A model generated the notes under the pieces. The model was not told the origin of the DNA, did not search any database, and was given only the letters and a program-made list of their open reading frames with translations. DNA of 64,000 nt from the NCBI RefSeq assembly GCF_030407815.1, contig NZ_JASDCS010000007.1:186001-250000 (forward strand), given 5' to 3'. Position 1 is the first letter of the stretch. Every line of letters starts with the position of its first letter. Shown here piece after piece: positions 57,244 through 64,000 of the stretch. The position numbers and the translations under genes are program-made. Source of the stretch: Psychrobacter sp. APC 3281. Lineage in GTDB: Bacteria > Pseudomonadota > Gammaproteobacteria > Pseudomonadales > Moraxellaceae.

Positions 57244-57399
57244 ATGTTTCGTTGGGCTATTATTTTTGCAGTGATCGCATTATTAGCGAGTTTCCTAGGT
57301 TTTGGCGGTGTCGCAGGATTGTCTGCTAATTTGGCATACATTTTCTTAGCAGTCGCTGTGATTTTGTTTATCGTTGCCTTTGTCAGTCGTAAAATGTAG
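57244..57399 (+). CDS. Small DUF1328-family membrane protein
   Basis: This 51-residue protein is too short for most gene finders. It reads [20 protein letters not shown], then [10 protein letters not shown], a second helix, and a VSRKM end: two membrane helices with the GFGGVAG turn typical of the DUF1328/YtjA family. GAGGAG lies a few bases upstream of the ATG, so translation is well supported. The family is often stress-induced, but no function is known. A terminator follows at 57437-57460. Confidence 0.9.
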   Translation: MFRWAIIFAVIALLASFLGFGGVAGLSANLAYIFLAVAVILFIVAFVSRKM

Positions 57400-57436
57400 A
57401 CACGGCTTATCGTTGTAAATACCTACTATAAAAAAT

Positions 57437-57460
57437 ACCCTCAATTGAGGGTCTTTTTTT
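57437..57460. terminator. Terminator after DUF1328 gene
   Basis: A perfect palindrome ACCCTCAATTGAGGGT is followed closely by seven T and preceded by an A-run, so it can serve both convergent genes. Confidence 0.85.
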
Positions 57461-57532
57461 GTCTGCTTCAACTGGGGCAATCAATAGAGAACTAGGATAA
57501 TTTGCGTAAAGGCATACGTTGTAGACTTGCTA

Positions 57533-57826
57533 CTACAACCGTTTGGGCTGAATAATATGCTCCATGCGTTTGGCTAAACGAATATCTAGGCTAGATATAC
57601 CGCCTGTATCATGATTGGTTAAACGGACCTCTACTATATTGTAGGTATTGCGCCATTCTGGATGGTGCTCAAGCGCTTCAGCATGAAATGCTGCTTGGTT
57701 CATAAAGCTCATCGCTTCGATAAAGTCGCTGAAGTGATAGGTCTTGACGATACTATTGCCATCACGCTGCCAACCGGCAAGCTCTTCTAGCTGTAGATTT
57801 ATTTGTTTGTCAGATAAACTACTCAT
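57533..57826 (-). CDS. phhB: Pterin-4a-carbinolamine dehydratase
   Basis: This 97-residue protein matches PhhB/PCD, which dehydrates the carbinolamine formed by aromatic amino acid hydroxylases, and may recycle pterins. The catalytic motif [19 protein letters not shown], with the His-His pair and the later THDxGG-like NHDTGGIS, is complete. No phenylalanine hydroxylase gene is in the window. It is followed by the GNAT-like gene in the same orientation. Confidence 0.92.
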   Translation of the reverse strand: MSSLSDKQINLQLEELAGWQRDGNSIVKTYHFSDFIEAMSFMNQAAFHAEALEHHPEWRNTYNIVEVRLTNHDTGGISSLDIRLAKRMEHIIQPKRL

Positions 57827-57983
57827 ATTAATAACCTTTATTGTTATGTCGAATTGGTTTATTAAAAGTGGTGCTGGGGTATGTCTCCTATGTTAAATAA
57901 ATATCTACATATTTTTCTGCTTTGACCGATATCACTTAACTGAGTCTCGTTAACGAATTAATTGAACCTAACTACGTAGCCAA

Positions 57984-58277
57984 TTAAATTAAATCTTGAT
58001 ACTCAGGATGTTTGCTAATGTATGACGCGACAAATGAGCATTGTGGTATCACTTTCTTGTCTTGCTCACGCGCATAATCTAGCGCGTGTTTAACCAGTGC
58101 TGAACCAACGCCTTGACCGCCTAATTGCTGCGGTACGATAGTATGATCGTAGACCAATTTGTCAGCACTTTCCTGATAGCTAATATAACCTGTCTGACCA
58201 TCGATAGAGGTCTCAAAGCGGTTCGCTGCTTGATTATGAACAATGTCTAGATTTGGTTTAGAGGTTTGGTTACTCAT
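57984..58277 (-). CDS. GNAT-like (YidJ/NATD1-type) N-acetyltransferase
   Basis: This 97-residue protein matches the compact GNAT subfamily: the beta-strand section GQTGYISYQ and LVYDHTIVPQQLGGQGVGSALVKHALDYA carry the acetyl-CoA-binding Q/RxxGxG/A loop. IPQCSFVASYISKHPEY ends the fold with the family pattern. Its acceptor is unknown. Upstream of it lies the phhB gene's 3' neighbour with about 155 bases between. Confidence 0.85.
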   Translation of the reverse strand: MSNQTSKPNLDIVHNQAANRFETSIDGQTGYISYQESADKLVYDHTIVPQQLGGQGVGSALVKHALDYAREQDKKVIPQCSFVASYISKHPEYQDLI

Positions 58278-58476
58278 TAATATACTCCATTTCTTATTAT
58301 CGAATTTTTATTAGTAATTAAATATTTTGTTAATTTAATAGTGCCAGTTTAGTATGTAGTTTTGACGCTCAATTATCTAGACACTTACCGTAATGGTAGA
58401 TAGGACGACTGTTAATGTCATCTATGTCTCTTGTCCTACCTTATCATGCCCGTATCTAGTTGCAAATCTGAATATG

Positions 58477-59925
58477 TCACCATGCATAGGATATGGCTTT
58501 ACGAACGACTGGAGGCAAAAAGCGAGTGAAACCACCAGTATTCTCTATCGCCAACTTATCTTCTAAATCGGCCGCTGACCTATCATCTTTATGAGTAGTA
58601 CTATCTGCATTTTTCGTTGACTGTACATAGGCTTGCCATTCTTTTTCACTAGGTTTGCTAAAGTGATAAATACGTCCCAGTACTTGCTTGAGTTGTGTGC
58701 CAAAGCGGCCAGTGTTGTAGGTTAAACCATACTTACGGCATATGGCCTGTACCTGCGGTGCAATCTTTGCATAGTGGCCAGCTGGCATATCAGGAAATAT
58801 ATGATGCTCAATTTGATGAGACAAGTTACCTGTCAAAAGATGGAACCATTTGCTGCCTTTGATATTGCTAGAGCCAAGGATTTGGCGTACATACCAGTCG
58901 CCTTTACTTTCATTGGCATCGAGATGGGTATAGATATGCGCTTGCTCAGTGAAATGCCCGCAAAAAATCACTGCCCACGTCCATAGATTTCGGACAGTGT
59001 TGGCAGTCATGTTGCCGCTCAGCGTACTAAAGGCGCTACGACGACCTAGCGCCATCGCTACCACAGACGGCAGTGCAATATAGTCTTTGCCTATTTGTCG
59101 TCCAATTTTGGCAAATAACGCGCGAGACTTTTGCTGCATGATTTTGTGCAGATCAGGGGAGTCAGCGTATTCATCTGCACTGATTTGGATGTCATGAAAG
59201 GCTACCGCCCATTCAAATCCAAATGCCAGTACCGCTGTACTAAACATATTGTAGCGATCTTCTGGCGTCCAAGGCTGCTCATCAGTCACTCGAATCAAGT
59301 GATAGCCTACGTCATGATCACGGCCTACAATATTGGTAAAAGTATGATGTAGATAATTATGTGAGTGTTGCCATAATGGAGCAGGGCAGACAATATCCCA
59401 GTCGAATTTTTGACTATTAAGGTGCGGGTGTTGCATCCAGTCATATTGACCATGCATAACGTTATGACCCAGCTCCATATTGTTCAATATTTTGCTAAAG
59501 CTAAGTAAAGACGTACCTAGTAGCCAAGTAGCGACCAGACTGCGTTTCGATGGTATACGCCCAGCCGCTGCAAGTAGACCACGGGCAATAACTTCACTAT
59601 ATACCACGGTGGCATATATCCGCTGTATGTAGCGTGCATCCTTACTGCCTAGCGAGTCCATGACGCTTTTATACAGGGCATTGAGCTCTACGGCTAAAGC
59701 ATCACTTTGAGGCTTTGATAGAGGGGCATCAGTTACTGTTGGGTAGCGAGTCCGTGTTGACGTGTCTGACTGATCGCTATCATTGATTGGTTCATCATTA
59801 AGCTGCGAGTACGGCGTTTTCGGCGTCAAAGGCAGAGGCGCGTTTTTTGCTAGTTGTGCATCGGACAGTGGCGTCAGGATGAGCACAGCAGATTGTGTTG
59901 TAGTAACGGGTGGTAATAAGCGCAT
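58477..59925 (-). CDS. Membrane fatty-acid desaturase (DesA3/AlkB-like)
   Basis: This 482-residue protein (start at 59925, AAGGA eight bases upstream) has the three His clusters of membrane diiron desaturases: HNVMH, HSHNYLHH and the C-terminal HQIEHH, plus hydrophobic helices. It should insert double bonds into membrane acyl chains. The first 85 residues are Pro/Thr/Ser-rich and not conserved. Its ferredoxin reductase gene lies directly upstream, so electron supply is local. Regiospecificity cannot be read from sequence. Confidence 0.93.
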   Translation of the reverse strand: MRLLPPVTTTQSAVLILTPLSDAQLAKNAPLPLTPKTPYSQLNDEPINDSDQSDTSTRTRYPTVTDAPLSKPQSDALAVELNALYKSVMDSLGSKDARYIQRIYATVVYSEVIARGLLAAAGRIPSKRSLVATWLLGTSLLSFSKILNNMELGHNVMHGQYDWMQHPHLNSQKFDWDIVCPAPLWQHSHNYLHHTFTNIVGRDHDVGYHLIRVTDEQPWTPEDRYNMFSTAVLAFGFEWAVAFHDIQISADEYADSPDLHKIMQQKSRALFAKIGRQIGKDYIALPSVVAMALGRRSAFSTLSGNMTANTVRNLWTWAVIFCGHFTEQAHIYTHLDANESKGDWYVRQILGSSNIKGSKWFHLLTGNLSHQIEHHIFPDMPAGHYAKIAPQVQAICRKYGLTYNTGRFGTQLKQVLGRIYHFSKPSEKEWQAYVQSTKNADSTTHKDDRSAADLEDKLAIENTGGFTRFLPPVVRKAISYAW

Positions 59926-60083
59926 AAATAAATCCTTAACCGAAACGGCATGAATAAGCAGCACTGCATCCGGTTTGATAAGTTATCTGAGTTTTAGCCT
60001 ATAAAGTGAAGTTTGTCTTTTATTTCTTATAGGTTGTTTGGTATATGCTTTCTATTGAGCCAGTCGTTCTATTAAACCATTCA

Positions 60084-61286
60084 TTAAACATCGAGTACTA
60101 CATCAGTCAGGGCAATGTTGATGCAAGTCTGAATAGACTCGTAACCATCACCACTCACATTCCCTGTCTGGACGTTTTTGACCACGCCGCTGACTTTATT
60201 ACAGCGGCACAATTGGCAAATACCTTGCCGGCAACCATGTGCTAGCCGTACATCTGCATTCTCAGCAGCAACCAGTATGATCGTGTCACTGCTAAACTGT
60301 CGCTGCCGTGACCGCAAATAGACAGTGTGTTCTTCTACAGGTATCGTCTTATCGAATGTTTGATTACTACTATTATCGACATTAGTTAGGGTATTACCAA
60401 AGTTCTCTACTATGATGTTATCGTGCAGCTGTTTGTCTGTAGCTAAAGTTATCTCTGCGGCAGCTTTATATAAGTCAGTTAACAACGCTTGTGAACCGCA
60501 GGCAAATATCTGCGTATCTGCTAGAGGTAAGTTTAGTGATAGCAGGCTCTCTGCACTTAAATATCGTGTGCCAGCCAAATAGGTAGTCGGATCTTCAGTA
60601 TGGATTAGATGATAAGTGAAGTCTAGATATGCATCGTTCAGCTGTTGCCACTGATGTTGCAGCTTGGATGAAACAGTCCGGCTGTAATGTAATAGCCTCA
60701 CCTGATGTCCACTACTCAGGGCTTGAGTGATAAGTCCGAGCATAGGCGTGATACCGCTACCACCAGCAATAAATAGCAAAGGAATAGGTTTGTCATTCTC
60801 TGATATCTGCTGCCTTAGTATTGAGGTTTGTTCCAAAGTAAATTGACCAAGTGGCAGGCTTGTATCAACGACGCTAGCCAGTGGCATTTGCTTGGTTAGA
60901 TAGTCAGATATCAATCCTTGCGGTTTAATCGCGATAGTTACCGTATGACGTTGGTCTGCCGTATAGCTCTCGGTAGTATCGTCGAGCCACCAGAGTGGTT
61001 GATGCGCCAAGCCTACTATTGAGTAACTACGCTGATAATAAACTCCATCAATACAAACGCGCAAATCAAGATATTGACCGCCTTGCCAACCACCCATCAT
61101 CTCAGAAGTCTGCTGTTTAAAGGCTCTATTGCTCTCAAATCGAAGTGCTATCAAATCATCACTTAACGTATAGCGTGCGATCAGGCGTAACTTAGGAGTC
61201 GTCAATGACCAAAACGGATGTAAGCGCGCTCCGATAAAATCGACAAACGCACGTTGAATAATTTCAGGGCGATAGCCGTTGGTCAT
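60084..61286 (-). CDS. Ferredoxin reductase with C-terminal 2Fe-2S domain
   Basis: This 400-residue protein has an FAD-binding barrel (residues about 45-135, YYQRSYSIVG), an NAD-binding domain with FIAGGSGITPMLGLI, and a C-terminal plant-type ferredoxin domain with cysteines in GCRQGICQLCRC and TCIN. It carries electrons from NAD(P)H to the desaturase encoded 158 bases downstream on the same strand, the usual pair in Pseudomonas (DesBC) and mycobacteria. It probably starts a two-gene operon. Confidence 0.93.
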   Translation of the reverse strand: MTNGYRPEIIQRAFVDFIGARLHPFWSLTTPKLRLIARYTLSDDLIALRFESNRAFKQQTSEMMGGWQGGQYLDLRVCIDGVYYQRSYSIVGLAHQPLWWLDDTTESYTADQRHTVTIAIKPQGLISDYLTKQMPLASVVDTSLPLGQFTLEQTSILRQQISENDKPIPLLFIAGGSGITPMLGLITQALSSGHQVRLLHYSRTVSSKLQHQWQQLNDAYLDFTYHLIHTEDPTTYLAGTRYLSAESLLSLNLPLADTQIFACGSQALLTDLYKAAAEITLATDKQLHDNIIVENFGNTLTNVDNSSNQTFDKTIPVEEHTVYLRSRQRQFSSDTIILVAAENADVRLAHGCRQGICQLCRCNKVSGVVKNVQTGNVSGDGYESIQTCINIALTDVVLDV

Positions 61287-61737
61287 ATTATCAGTACCTG
61301 TATGATTGCTATGAAAGTGAGTAATGTAACGCGTACAAATTCAGCTTATAGTTCATTTTGACAATCGAACACAAAATTGAGCCAATAGACCTTGTTAAGC
61401 CACACTAACATGCTAACGGCTATTGATTAAATTTGCGAAAGTTTTGATGCTATTTTTTGTGGTCTTTATAAAACGCTAATGAATCAAAATGTTAAGTTAG
61501 TTCATTAAGATAAGACTCCTTGAGTTACTTTTCCAACGCGTGTTTTATAGCTAAAGGCCATAGCCTGCTGCCAAAAACAGTAAAACAACTGGTAAAACAA
61601 CCTGTCAGCTTGCAGGGTATGCGCCACAATGCGATAATGACCTATAATTTGTAACCCTGATTTTGAGGTACGGCACGCTTGGCATCATCGCTGAGTTGCA
61701 TTTGCTGTTCTCTTCTATGCAGTCTATCGGAGTGTTA
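61287..61737. other. Divergent region between reductase gene and ettA (451 bp)
   Basis: No gene is seen. The ettA promoter candidate is at 61610-61638. The reductase promoter is not clear; no DesT-like palindrome was recognised. Confidence 0.5.
61610..61638 (+). promoter_or_regulatory. Candidate ettA promoter
   Basis: TTGCAG and GATAAT are separated by 17 bases, about 100 bases before the ettA ATG. A TATAAT at 61643-61648 offers a second -10. Confidence 0.5.
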
Positions 61738-63399
61738 ATGGCTCAATATATTTACACGATGAACAACGTGTCAAAACTTGTTCCCCCTAAGCGTGAAATC
61801 CTAAAAAATATCAACCTATCGTTTTTCCCTGGTGCCAAAATTGGTGTTTTGGGTATCAACGGTTCAGGTAAATCAACCTTGCTACGTATCATGGCAGGCG
61901 TGGATACTGAGTTTAGTGGTGAAGCACGCGCGCAGGCAGGTACCAAAGTTGGCTATCTGCCACAGGAACCACAGCTAGATGACAGCAAAGACGTTCGTGG
62001 TAATGTCGAAGACGGTATGCGCGAAGCACTAGATGCGCTAGCACGTCTAGATGCTATCTATGCTGAATACGCAGAGCCTGATGCTGATTTTGATAAGCTT
62101 GCTGAAGAGCAAGGCAAGATGGAAGATATCATCCAGTCTTGGGATGCGCACAACTTAAACAACCAGCTAGAAAAAGCAGCCGATGCGCTACGTCTGCCAC
62201 CATGGGATGCGGACGTTAGCAAACTGTCAGGTGGTGAGAAACGCCGTGTGGCACTATGCCGTCTGCTATTGTCGCGCCCTGACATGCTATTACTCGACGA
62301 ACCGACCAACCATTTGGACGCCGAGTCTGTTGCATGGCTAGAGCAGTTTTTGCAGAACTATAGCGGTACTATCGTTGCTATTACCCATGATCGCTATTTC
62401 TTGGATAATGTTGCTCAGTGGATCTTGGAGCTTGACCGTGGCCATGGTTATCCGTACGAAGGCAACTATACTGAGTGGCTAGAGCAAAAGAACACGCGTC
62501 TAGAGCAGCAGAACAAGCAAGAAGAGTCATTTGCCAAAGCGCTGAAAAAAGAGCTTGAGTGGATTCGTAAGAACCAAAAAGGCCAACAGGCCAAGTCAAA
62601 ATCTCGTGTACAGCGTTTTGAAGAGTTGAACTCGACTGAGTTCCAAAAACGTAATGAGACCTCTGAGATTTATATTCCACCTGGTCCACGTTTGGGTAAC
62701 AAGGTTATTGAGATCAATGACATCTCTAAATCATTCGGCGATCGTCTGCTGTATGAAAACCTAAGCTTTAACGTACCAGCTGGTGGTATCGTTGGTATTA
62801 TCGGTCCCAATGGTGCGGGTAAAACCACGCTGTTTAACATGATTACTGAGCGCGATACGCCAGATACAGGTTCAGTCGATTTGGGTGAAAGTGTTAAAGT
62901 TGCCTATGTCGGTCAGGTACGTGATCATCTAGATGATAACAAAACTGTATGGGAAGAAGTTTCTGACGGCCTTGATATCATTACTGTTGGCGACTATACC
63001 ACGCCAAGCCGTGCCTATATCGGACGTTTTAACTTCAAAGGCTCAGATCAGCAAAAACACGTCGGTCAATTATCAGGTGGTGAGCGTAACCGTCTGCAGT
63101 TAGCGAAGACGCTAAAGCAAGGCGCAAACGTATTGCTCCTTGATGAACCATCAAACGATTTGGATATCGAGACCTTACGTGCACTGGAGGATGCGATTCA
63201 AGTATTCCCAGGTACAGTAATGGTCGTATCGCATGATCGCTGGTTCCTTGATCGTATCGCGACTCATATCTTGGCATTCGAAGAAGAGGGCCCAGTCTGG
63301 TTCGACGGTAACTACACTGAGTTTGAAGCGTATCGTAAAAAGACAATGGGTGATGATGCCAGTCCTAAGCGTGCCAAGTATAAGAAAATTACCAACTAA
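61738..63399 (+). CDS. ettA: Energy-dependent translational throttle protein EttA (ABC-F)
   Basis: EttA binds the ribosomal E site and gates the first peptide bond according to ATP/ADP. Both ABC domains are complete: Walker A GINGSGKST and GPNGAGKTT, signature LSGGEKRRVALC and LSGGERNRLQLA, Walker B LLLDEPTNHLD and LLLDEPSNDLD. The arm and linker helices between them are present. The start at 61738 has GGAG six bases upstream and gives the standard 553 residues. Confidence 0.96.
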   Translation: MAQYIYTMNNVSKLVPPKREILKNINLSFFPGAKIGVLGINGSGKSTLLRIMAGVDTEFSGEARAQAGTKVGYLPQEPQLDDSKDVRGNVEDGMREALDALARLDAIYAEYAEPDADFDKLAEEQGKMEDIIQSWDAHNLNNQLEKAADALRLPPWDADVSKLSGGEKRRVALCRLLLSRPDMLLLDEPTNHLDAESVAWLEQFLQNYSGTIVAITHDRYFLDNVAQWILELDRGHGYPYEGNYTEWLEQKNTRLEQQNKQEESFAKALKKELEWIRKNQKGQQAKSKSRVQRFEELNSTEFQKRNETSEIYIPPGPRLGNKVIEINDISKSFGDRLLYENLSFNVPAGGIVGIIGPNGAGKTTLFNMITERDTPDTGSVDLGESVKVAYVGQVRDHLDDNKTVWEEVSDGLDIITVGDYTTPSRAYIGRFNFKGSDQQKHVGQLSGGERNRLQLAKTLKQGANVLLLDEPSNDLDIETLRALEDAIQVFPGTVMVVSHDRWFLDRIATHILAFEEEGPVWFDGNYTEFEAYRKKTMGDDASPKRAKYKKITN

Positions 63400-63431
63400 T
63401 ACGGCTGTTTAGTATAGTCCAATCCTAAAAA

Positions 63432-63461
63432 AAGACCGCTAATCGTTAGCGGTCTTTTTTT
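63432..63461. terminator. Bidirectional terminator between ettA and plsB
   Basis: An 11 bp stem (AAGACCGCTAA / TTAGCGGTCTT) with loop TCG has an A-run before and a T-run after. Confidence 0.9.
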
Positions 63462-63502
63462 GTTTAGCGTAAAATTTCAAAGGGTGTGGGTAGTTGTTAA
63501 AA

Positions 63503-64000
63503 TTAACGCTTACGCCCAAACTTACGCTGTTTTTTATTACTAATCTCAGTAATGGCGTGAGTGATTTCTTCTTCATCCAAACTAGCGACTTGCTGCAAGA
63601 TTTGCATCATATCAGGCGTTAGTACGTACTTAGCATGATGAGCGATGTCATTAATACGATGATCGAAAGTCAATATGCCTGTTTCATCGTCTTTTTGTAG
63701 ATAGTCAAGACGAGTCAATGCACTGATAAAGCTAGTGAACAGGGCACGGTCAAAGAAGTCAGGAATATCATCTGCATAGAGCACAGACAAACGTTGCCCG
63801 AGCAGGTGACATAGGTCAACAACTTCATTTTCAGTTAAATTACCAGAGCCTTGCTGAGCAAGTAGGGCAAGCGTCATAAAGTAACGCTCAAGGCTTTGTC
63901 CAACTGGAGTCGCCAGTACTTGTAGCTGCTGATAGTGCTTACTATTAGACTCAGGAACGCTGAGCGTATCATCACCTAAGTCAACGATGAGCCCATGAGA
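63503..64000 (-). CDS. plsB: Glycerol-3-phosphate acyltransferase PlsB, C-terminal part (cut by window edge)
   Basis: The frame is open without a stop from 63503 to the window end, giving about 165 residues. The order LCHLLGQRLSVLYADDIPDFFDRALFTSFISALTRL resembles the C-terminal domain of PlsB, where E. coli has a similar QRLS...PEFFDKGVFSSLVLTLR run. PlsB acylates glycerol 3-phosphate at sn-1 in phospholipid synthesis. The catalytic HxxxxD lies beyond the window, so the call rests on the tail alone. The last residues are basic (KKQRKFGRKR). Confidence 0.75.
   Translation of the reverse strand, partial: SHGLIVDLGDDTLSVPESNSKHYQQLQVLATPVGQSLERYFMTLALLAQQGSGNLTENEVVDLCHLLGQRLSVLYADDIPDFFDRALFTSFISALTRLDYLQKDDETGILTFDHRINDIAHHAKYVLTPDMMQILQQVASLDEEEITHAITEISNKKQRKFGRKR

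Overview
The window reads as chromosomal core DNA of a gammaproteobacterium of the family Moraxellaceae, most likely Psychrobacter (inference). The grounds are moderately AT-rich DNA, Psychrobacter/Acinetobacter-like protein sequences, the order argH / algZ-algR / hemC-hemD-hemX, the gltA / sdhCDAB / sucAB-lpd-sucCD block, and a galE-galU-pgi-(ugd-like)-pgm sugar-nucleotide block like the one flanking Acinetobacter capsule loci. I see no prophage, complete insertion sequence, CRISPR array, tRNA or rRNA. The only mobile-looking item is a 174 bp MITE-like element at 48733-48906.

Layout. 1-9.4 kb: phoU, yggX (minus), argH (minus), an AlgZ/AlgR-type two-component pair, then hemC-hemD-hemX and a hot-dog thioesterase. 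9.4-14.4 kb: a RibBX-type ribB and rarA on the minus strand, then two poorly known plus-strand genes (a HELTH-motif protein and a lipoprotein). 14.4-29.9 kb: the TCA cycle block, with gltA on the minus strand and sdhCDAB, sucA, sucB, lpd, sucC, sucD on the plus strand; several spacers are unusually long and structured. 30-36.7 kb: galE, galU, pgi, a UDP-glucose dehydrogenase-like gene that has lost its catalytic residues, and convergent pgm/algC. 36.8-44.5 kb: mazG, a ComEA-like HhH protein, pcnB with a very long basic tail, folK, panB, panC, rapZ, darP. 44.6-51.1 kb: dsbA (minus), then ubiG-mupP-yciK (the Pseudomonas order), a small DksA-type zinc-finger protein, the MITE, a COG0523 GTPase and an OmpR-type regulator (both minus). 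51.4-64 kb: tex, an acidic secreted protein with an internal duplication, a saccharopine dehydrogenase-like reductase, a tiny DUF1328 membrane protein, a pterin dehydratase, a GNAT-like protein, a fatty-acid desaturase with its ferredoxin reductase, ettA, and the 3' end of plsB, cut by the window edge.

How the genes work together: citrate synthase through succinyl-CoA synthetase gives most of the oxidative TCA cycle in one place. GalE/GalU/Pgi/Pgm supply hexose phosphates and UDP-sugars for the envelope. FolK and PanB/PanC supply folate and pantothenate. RapZ and MupP link to amino-sugar metabolism and peptidoglycan recycling. The desaturase and its reductase probably set membrane fluidity.

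The most noteworthy signals are the active-site-less UGDH paralogue (33746-35131), the AlgZ-like kinase with a degenerate ATP-binding domain, the orphan HELTH-motif protein, the MITE, the charge-inverted internal duplication in the secreted protein at 54125-54703, and a 15 bp degenerate tandem array with flanking inverted repeats at 56781-56995. No wholly new multi-gene system is evident.
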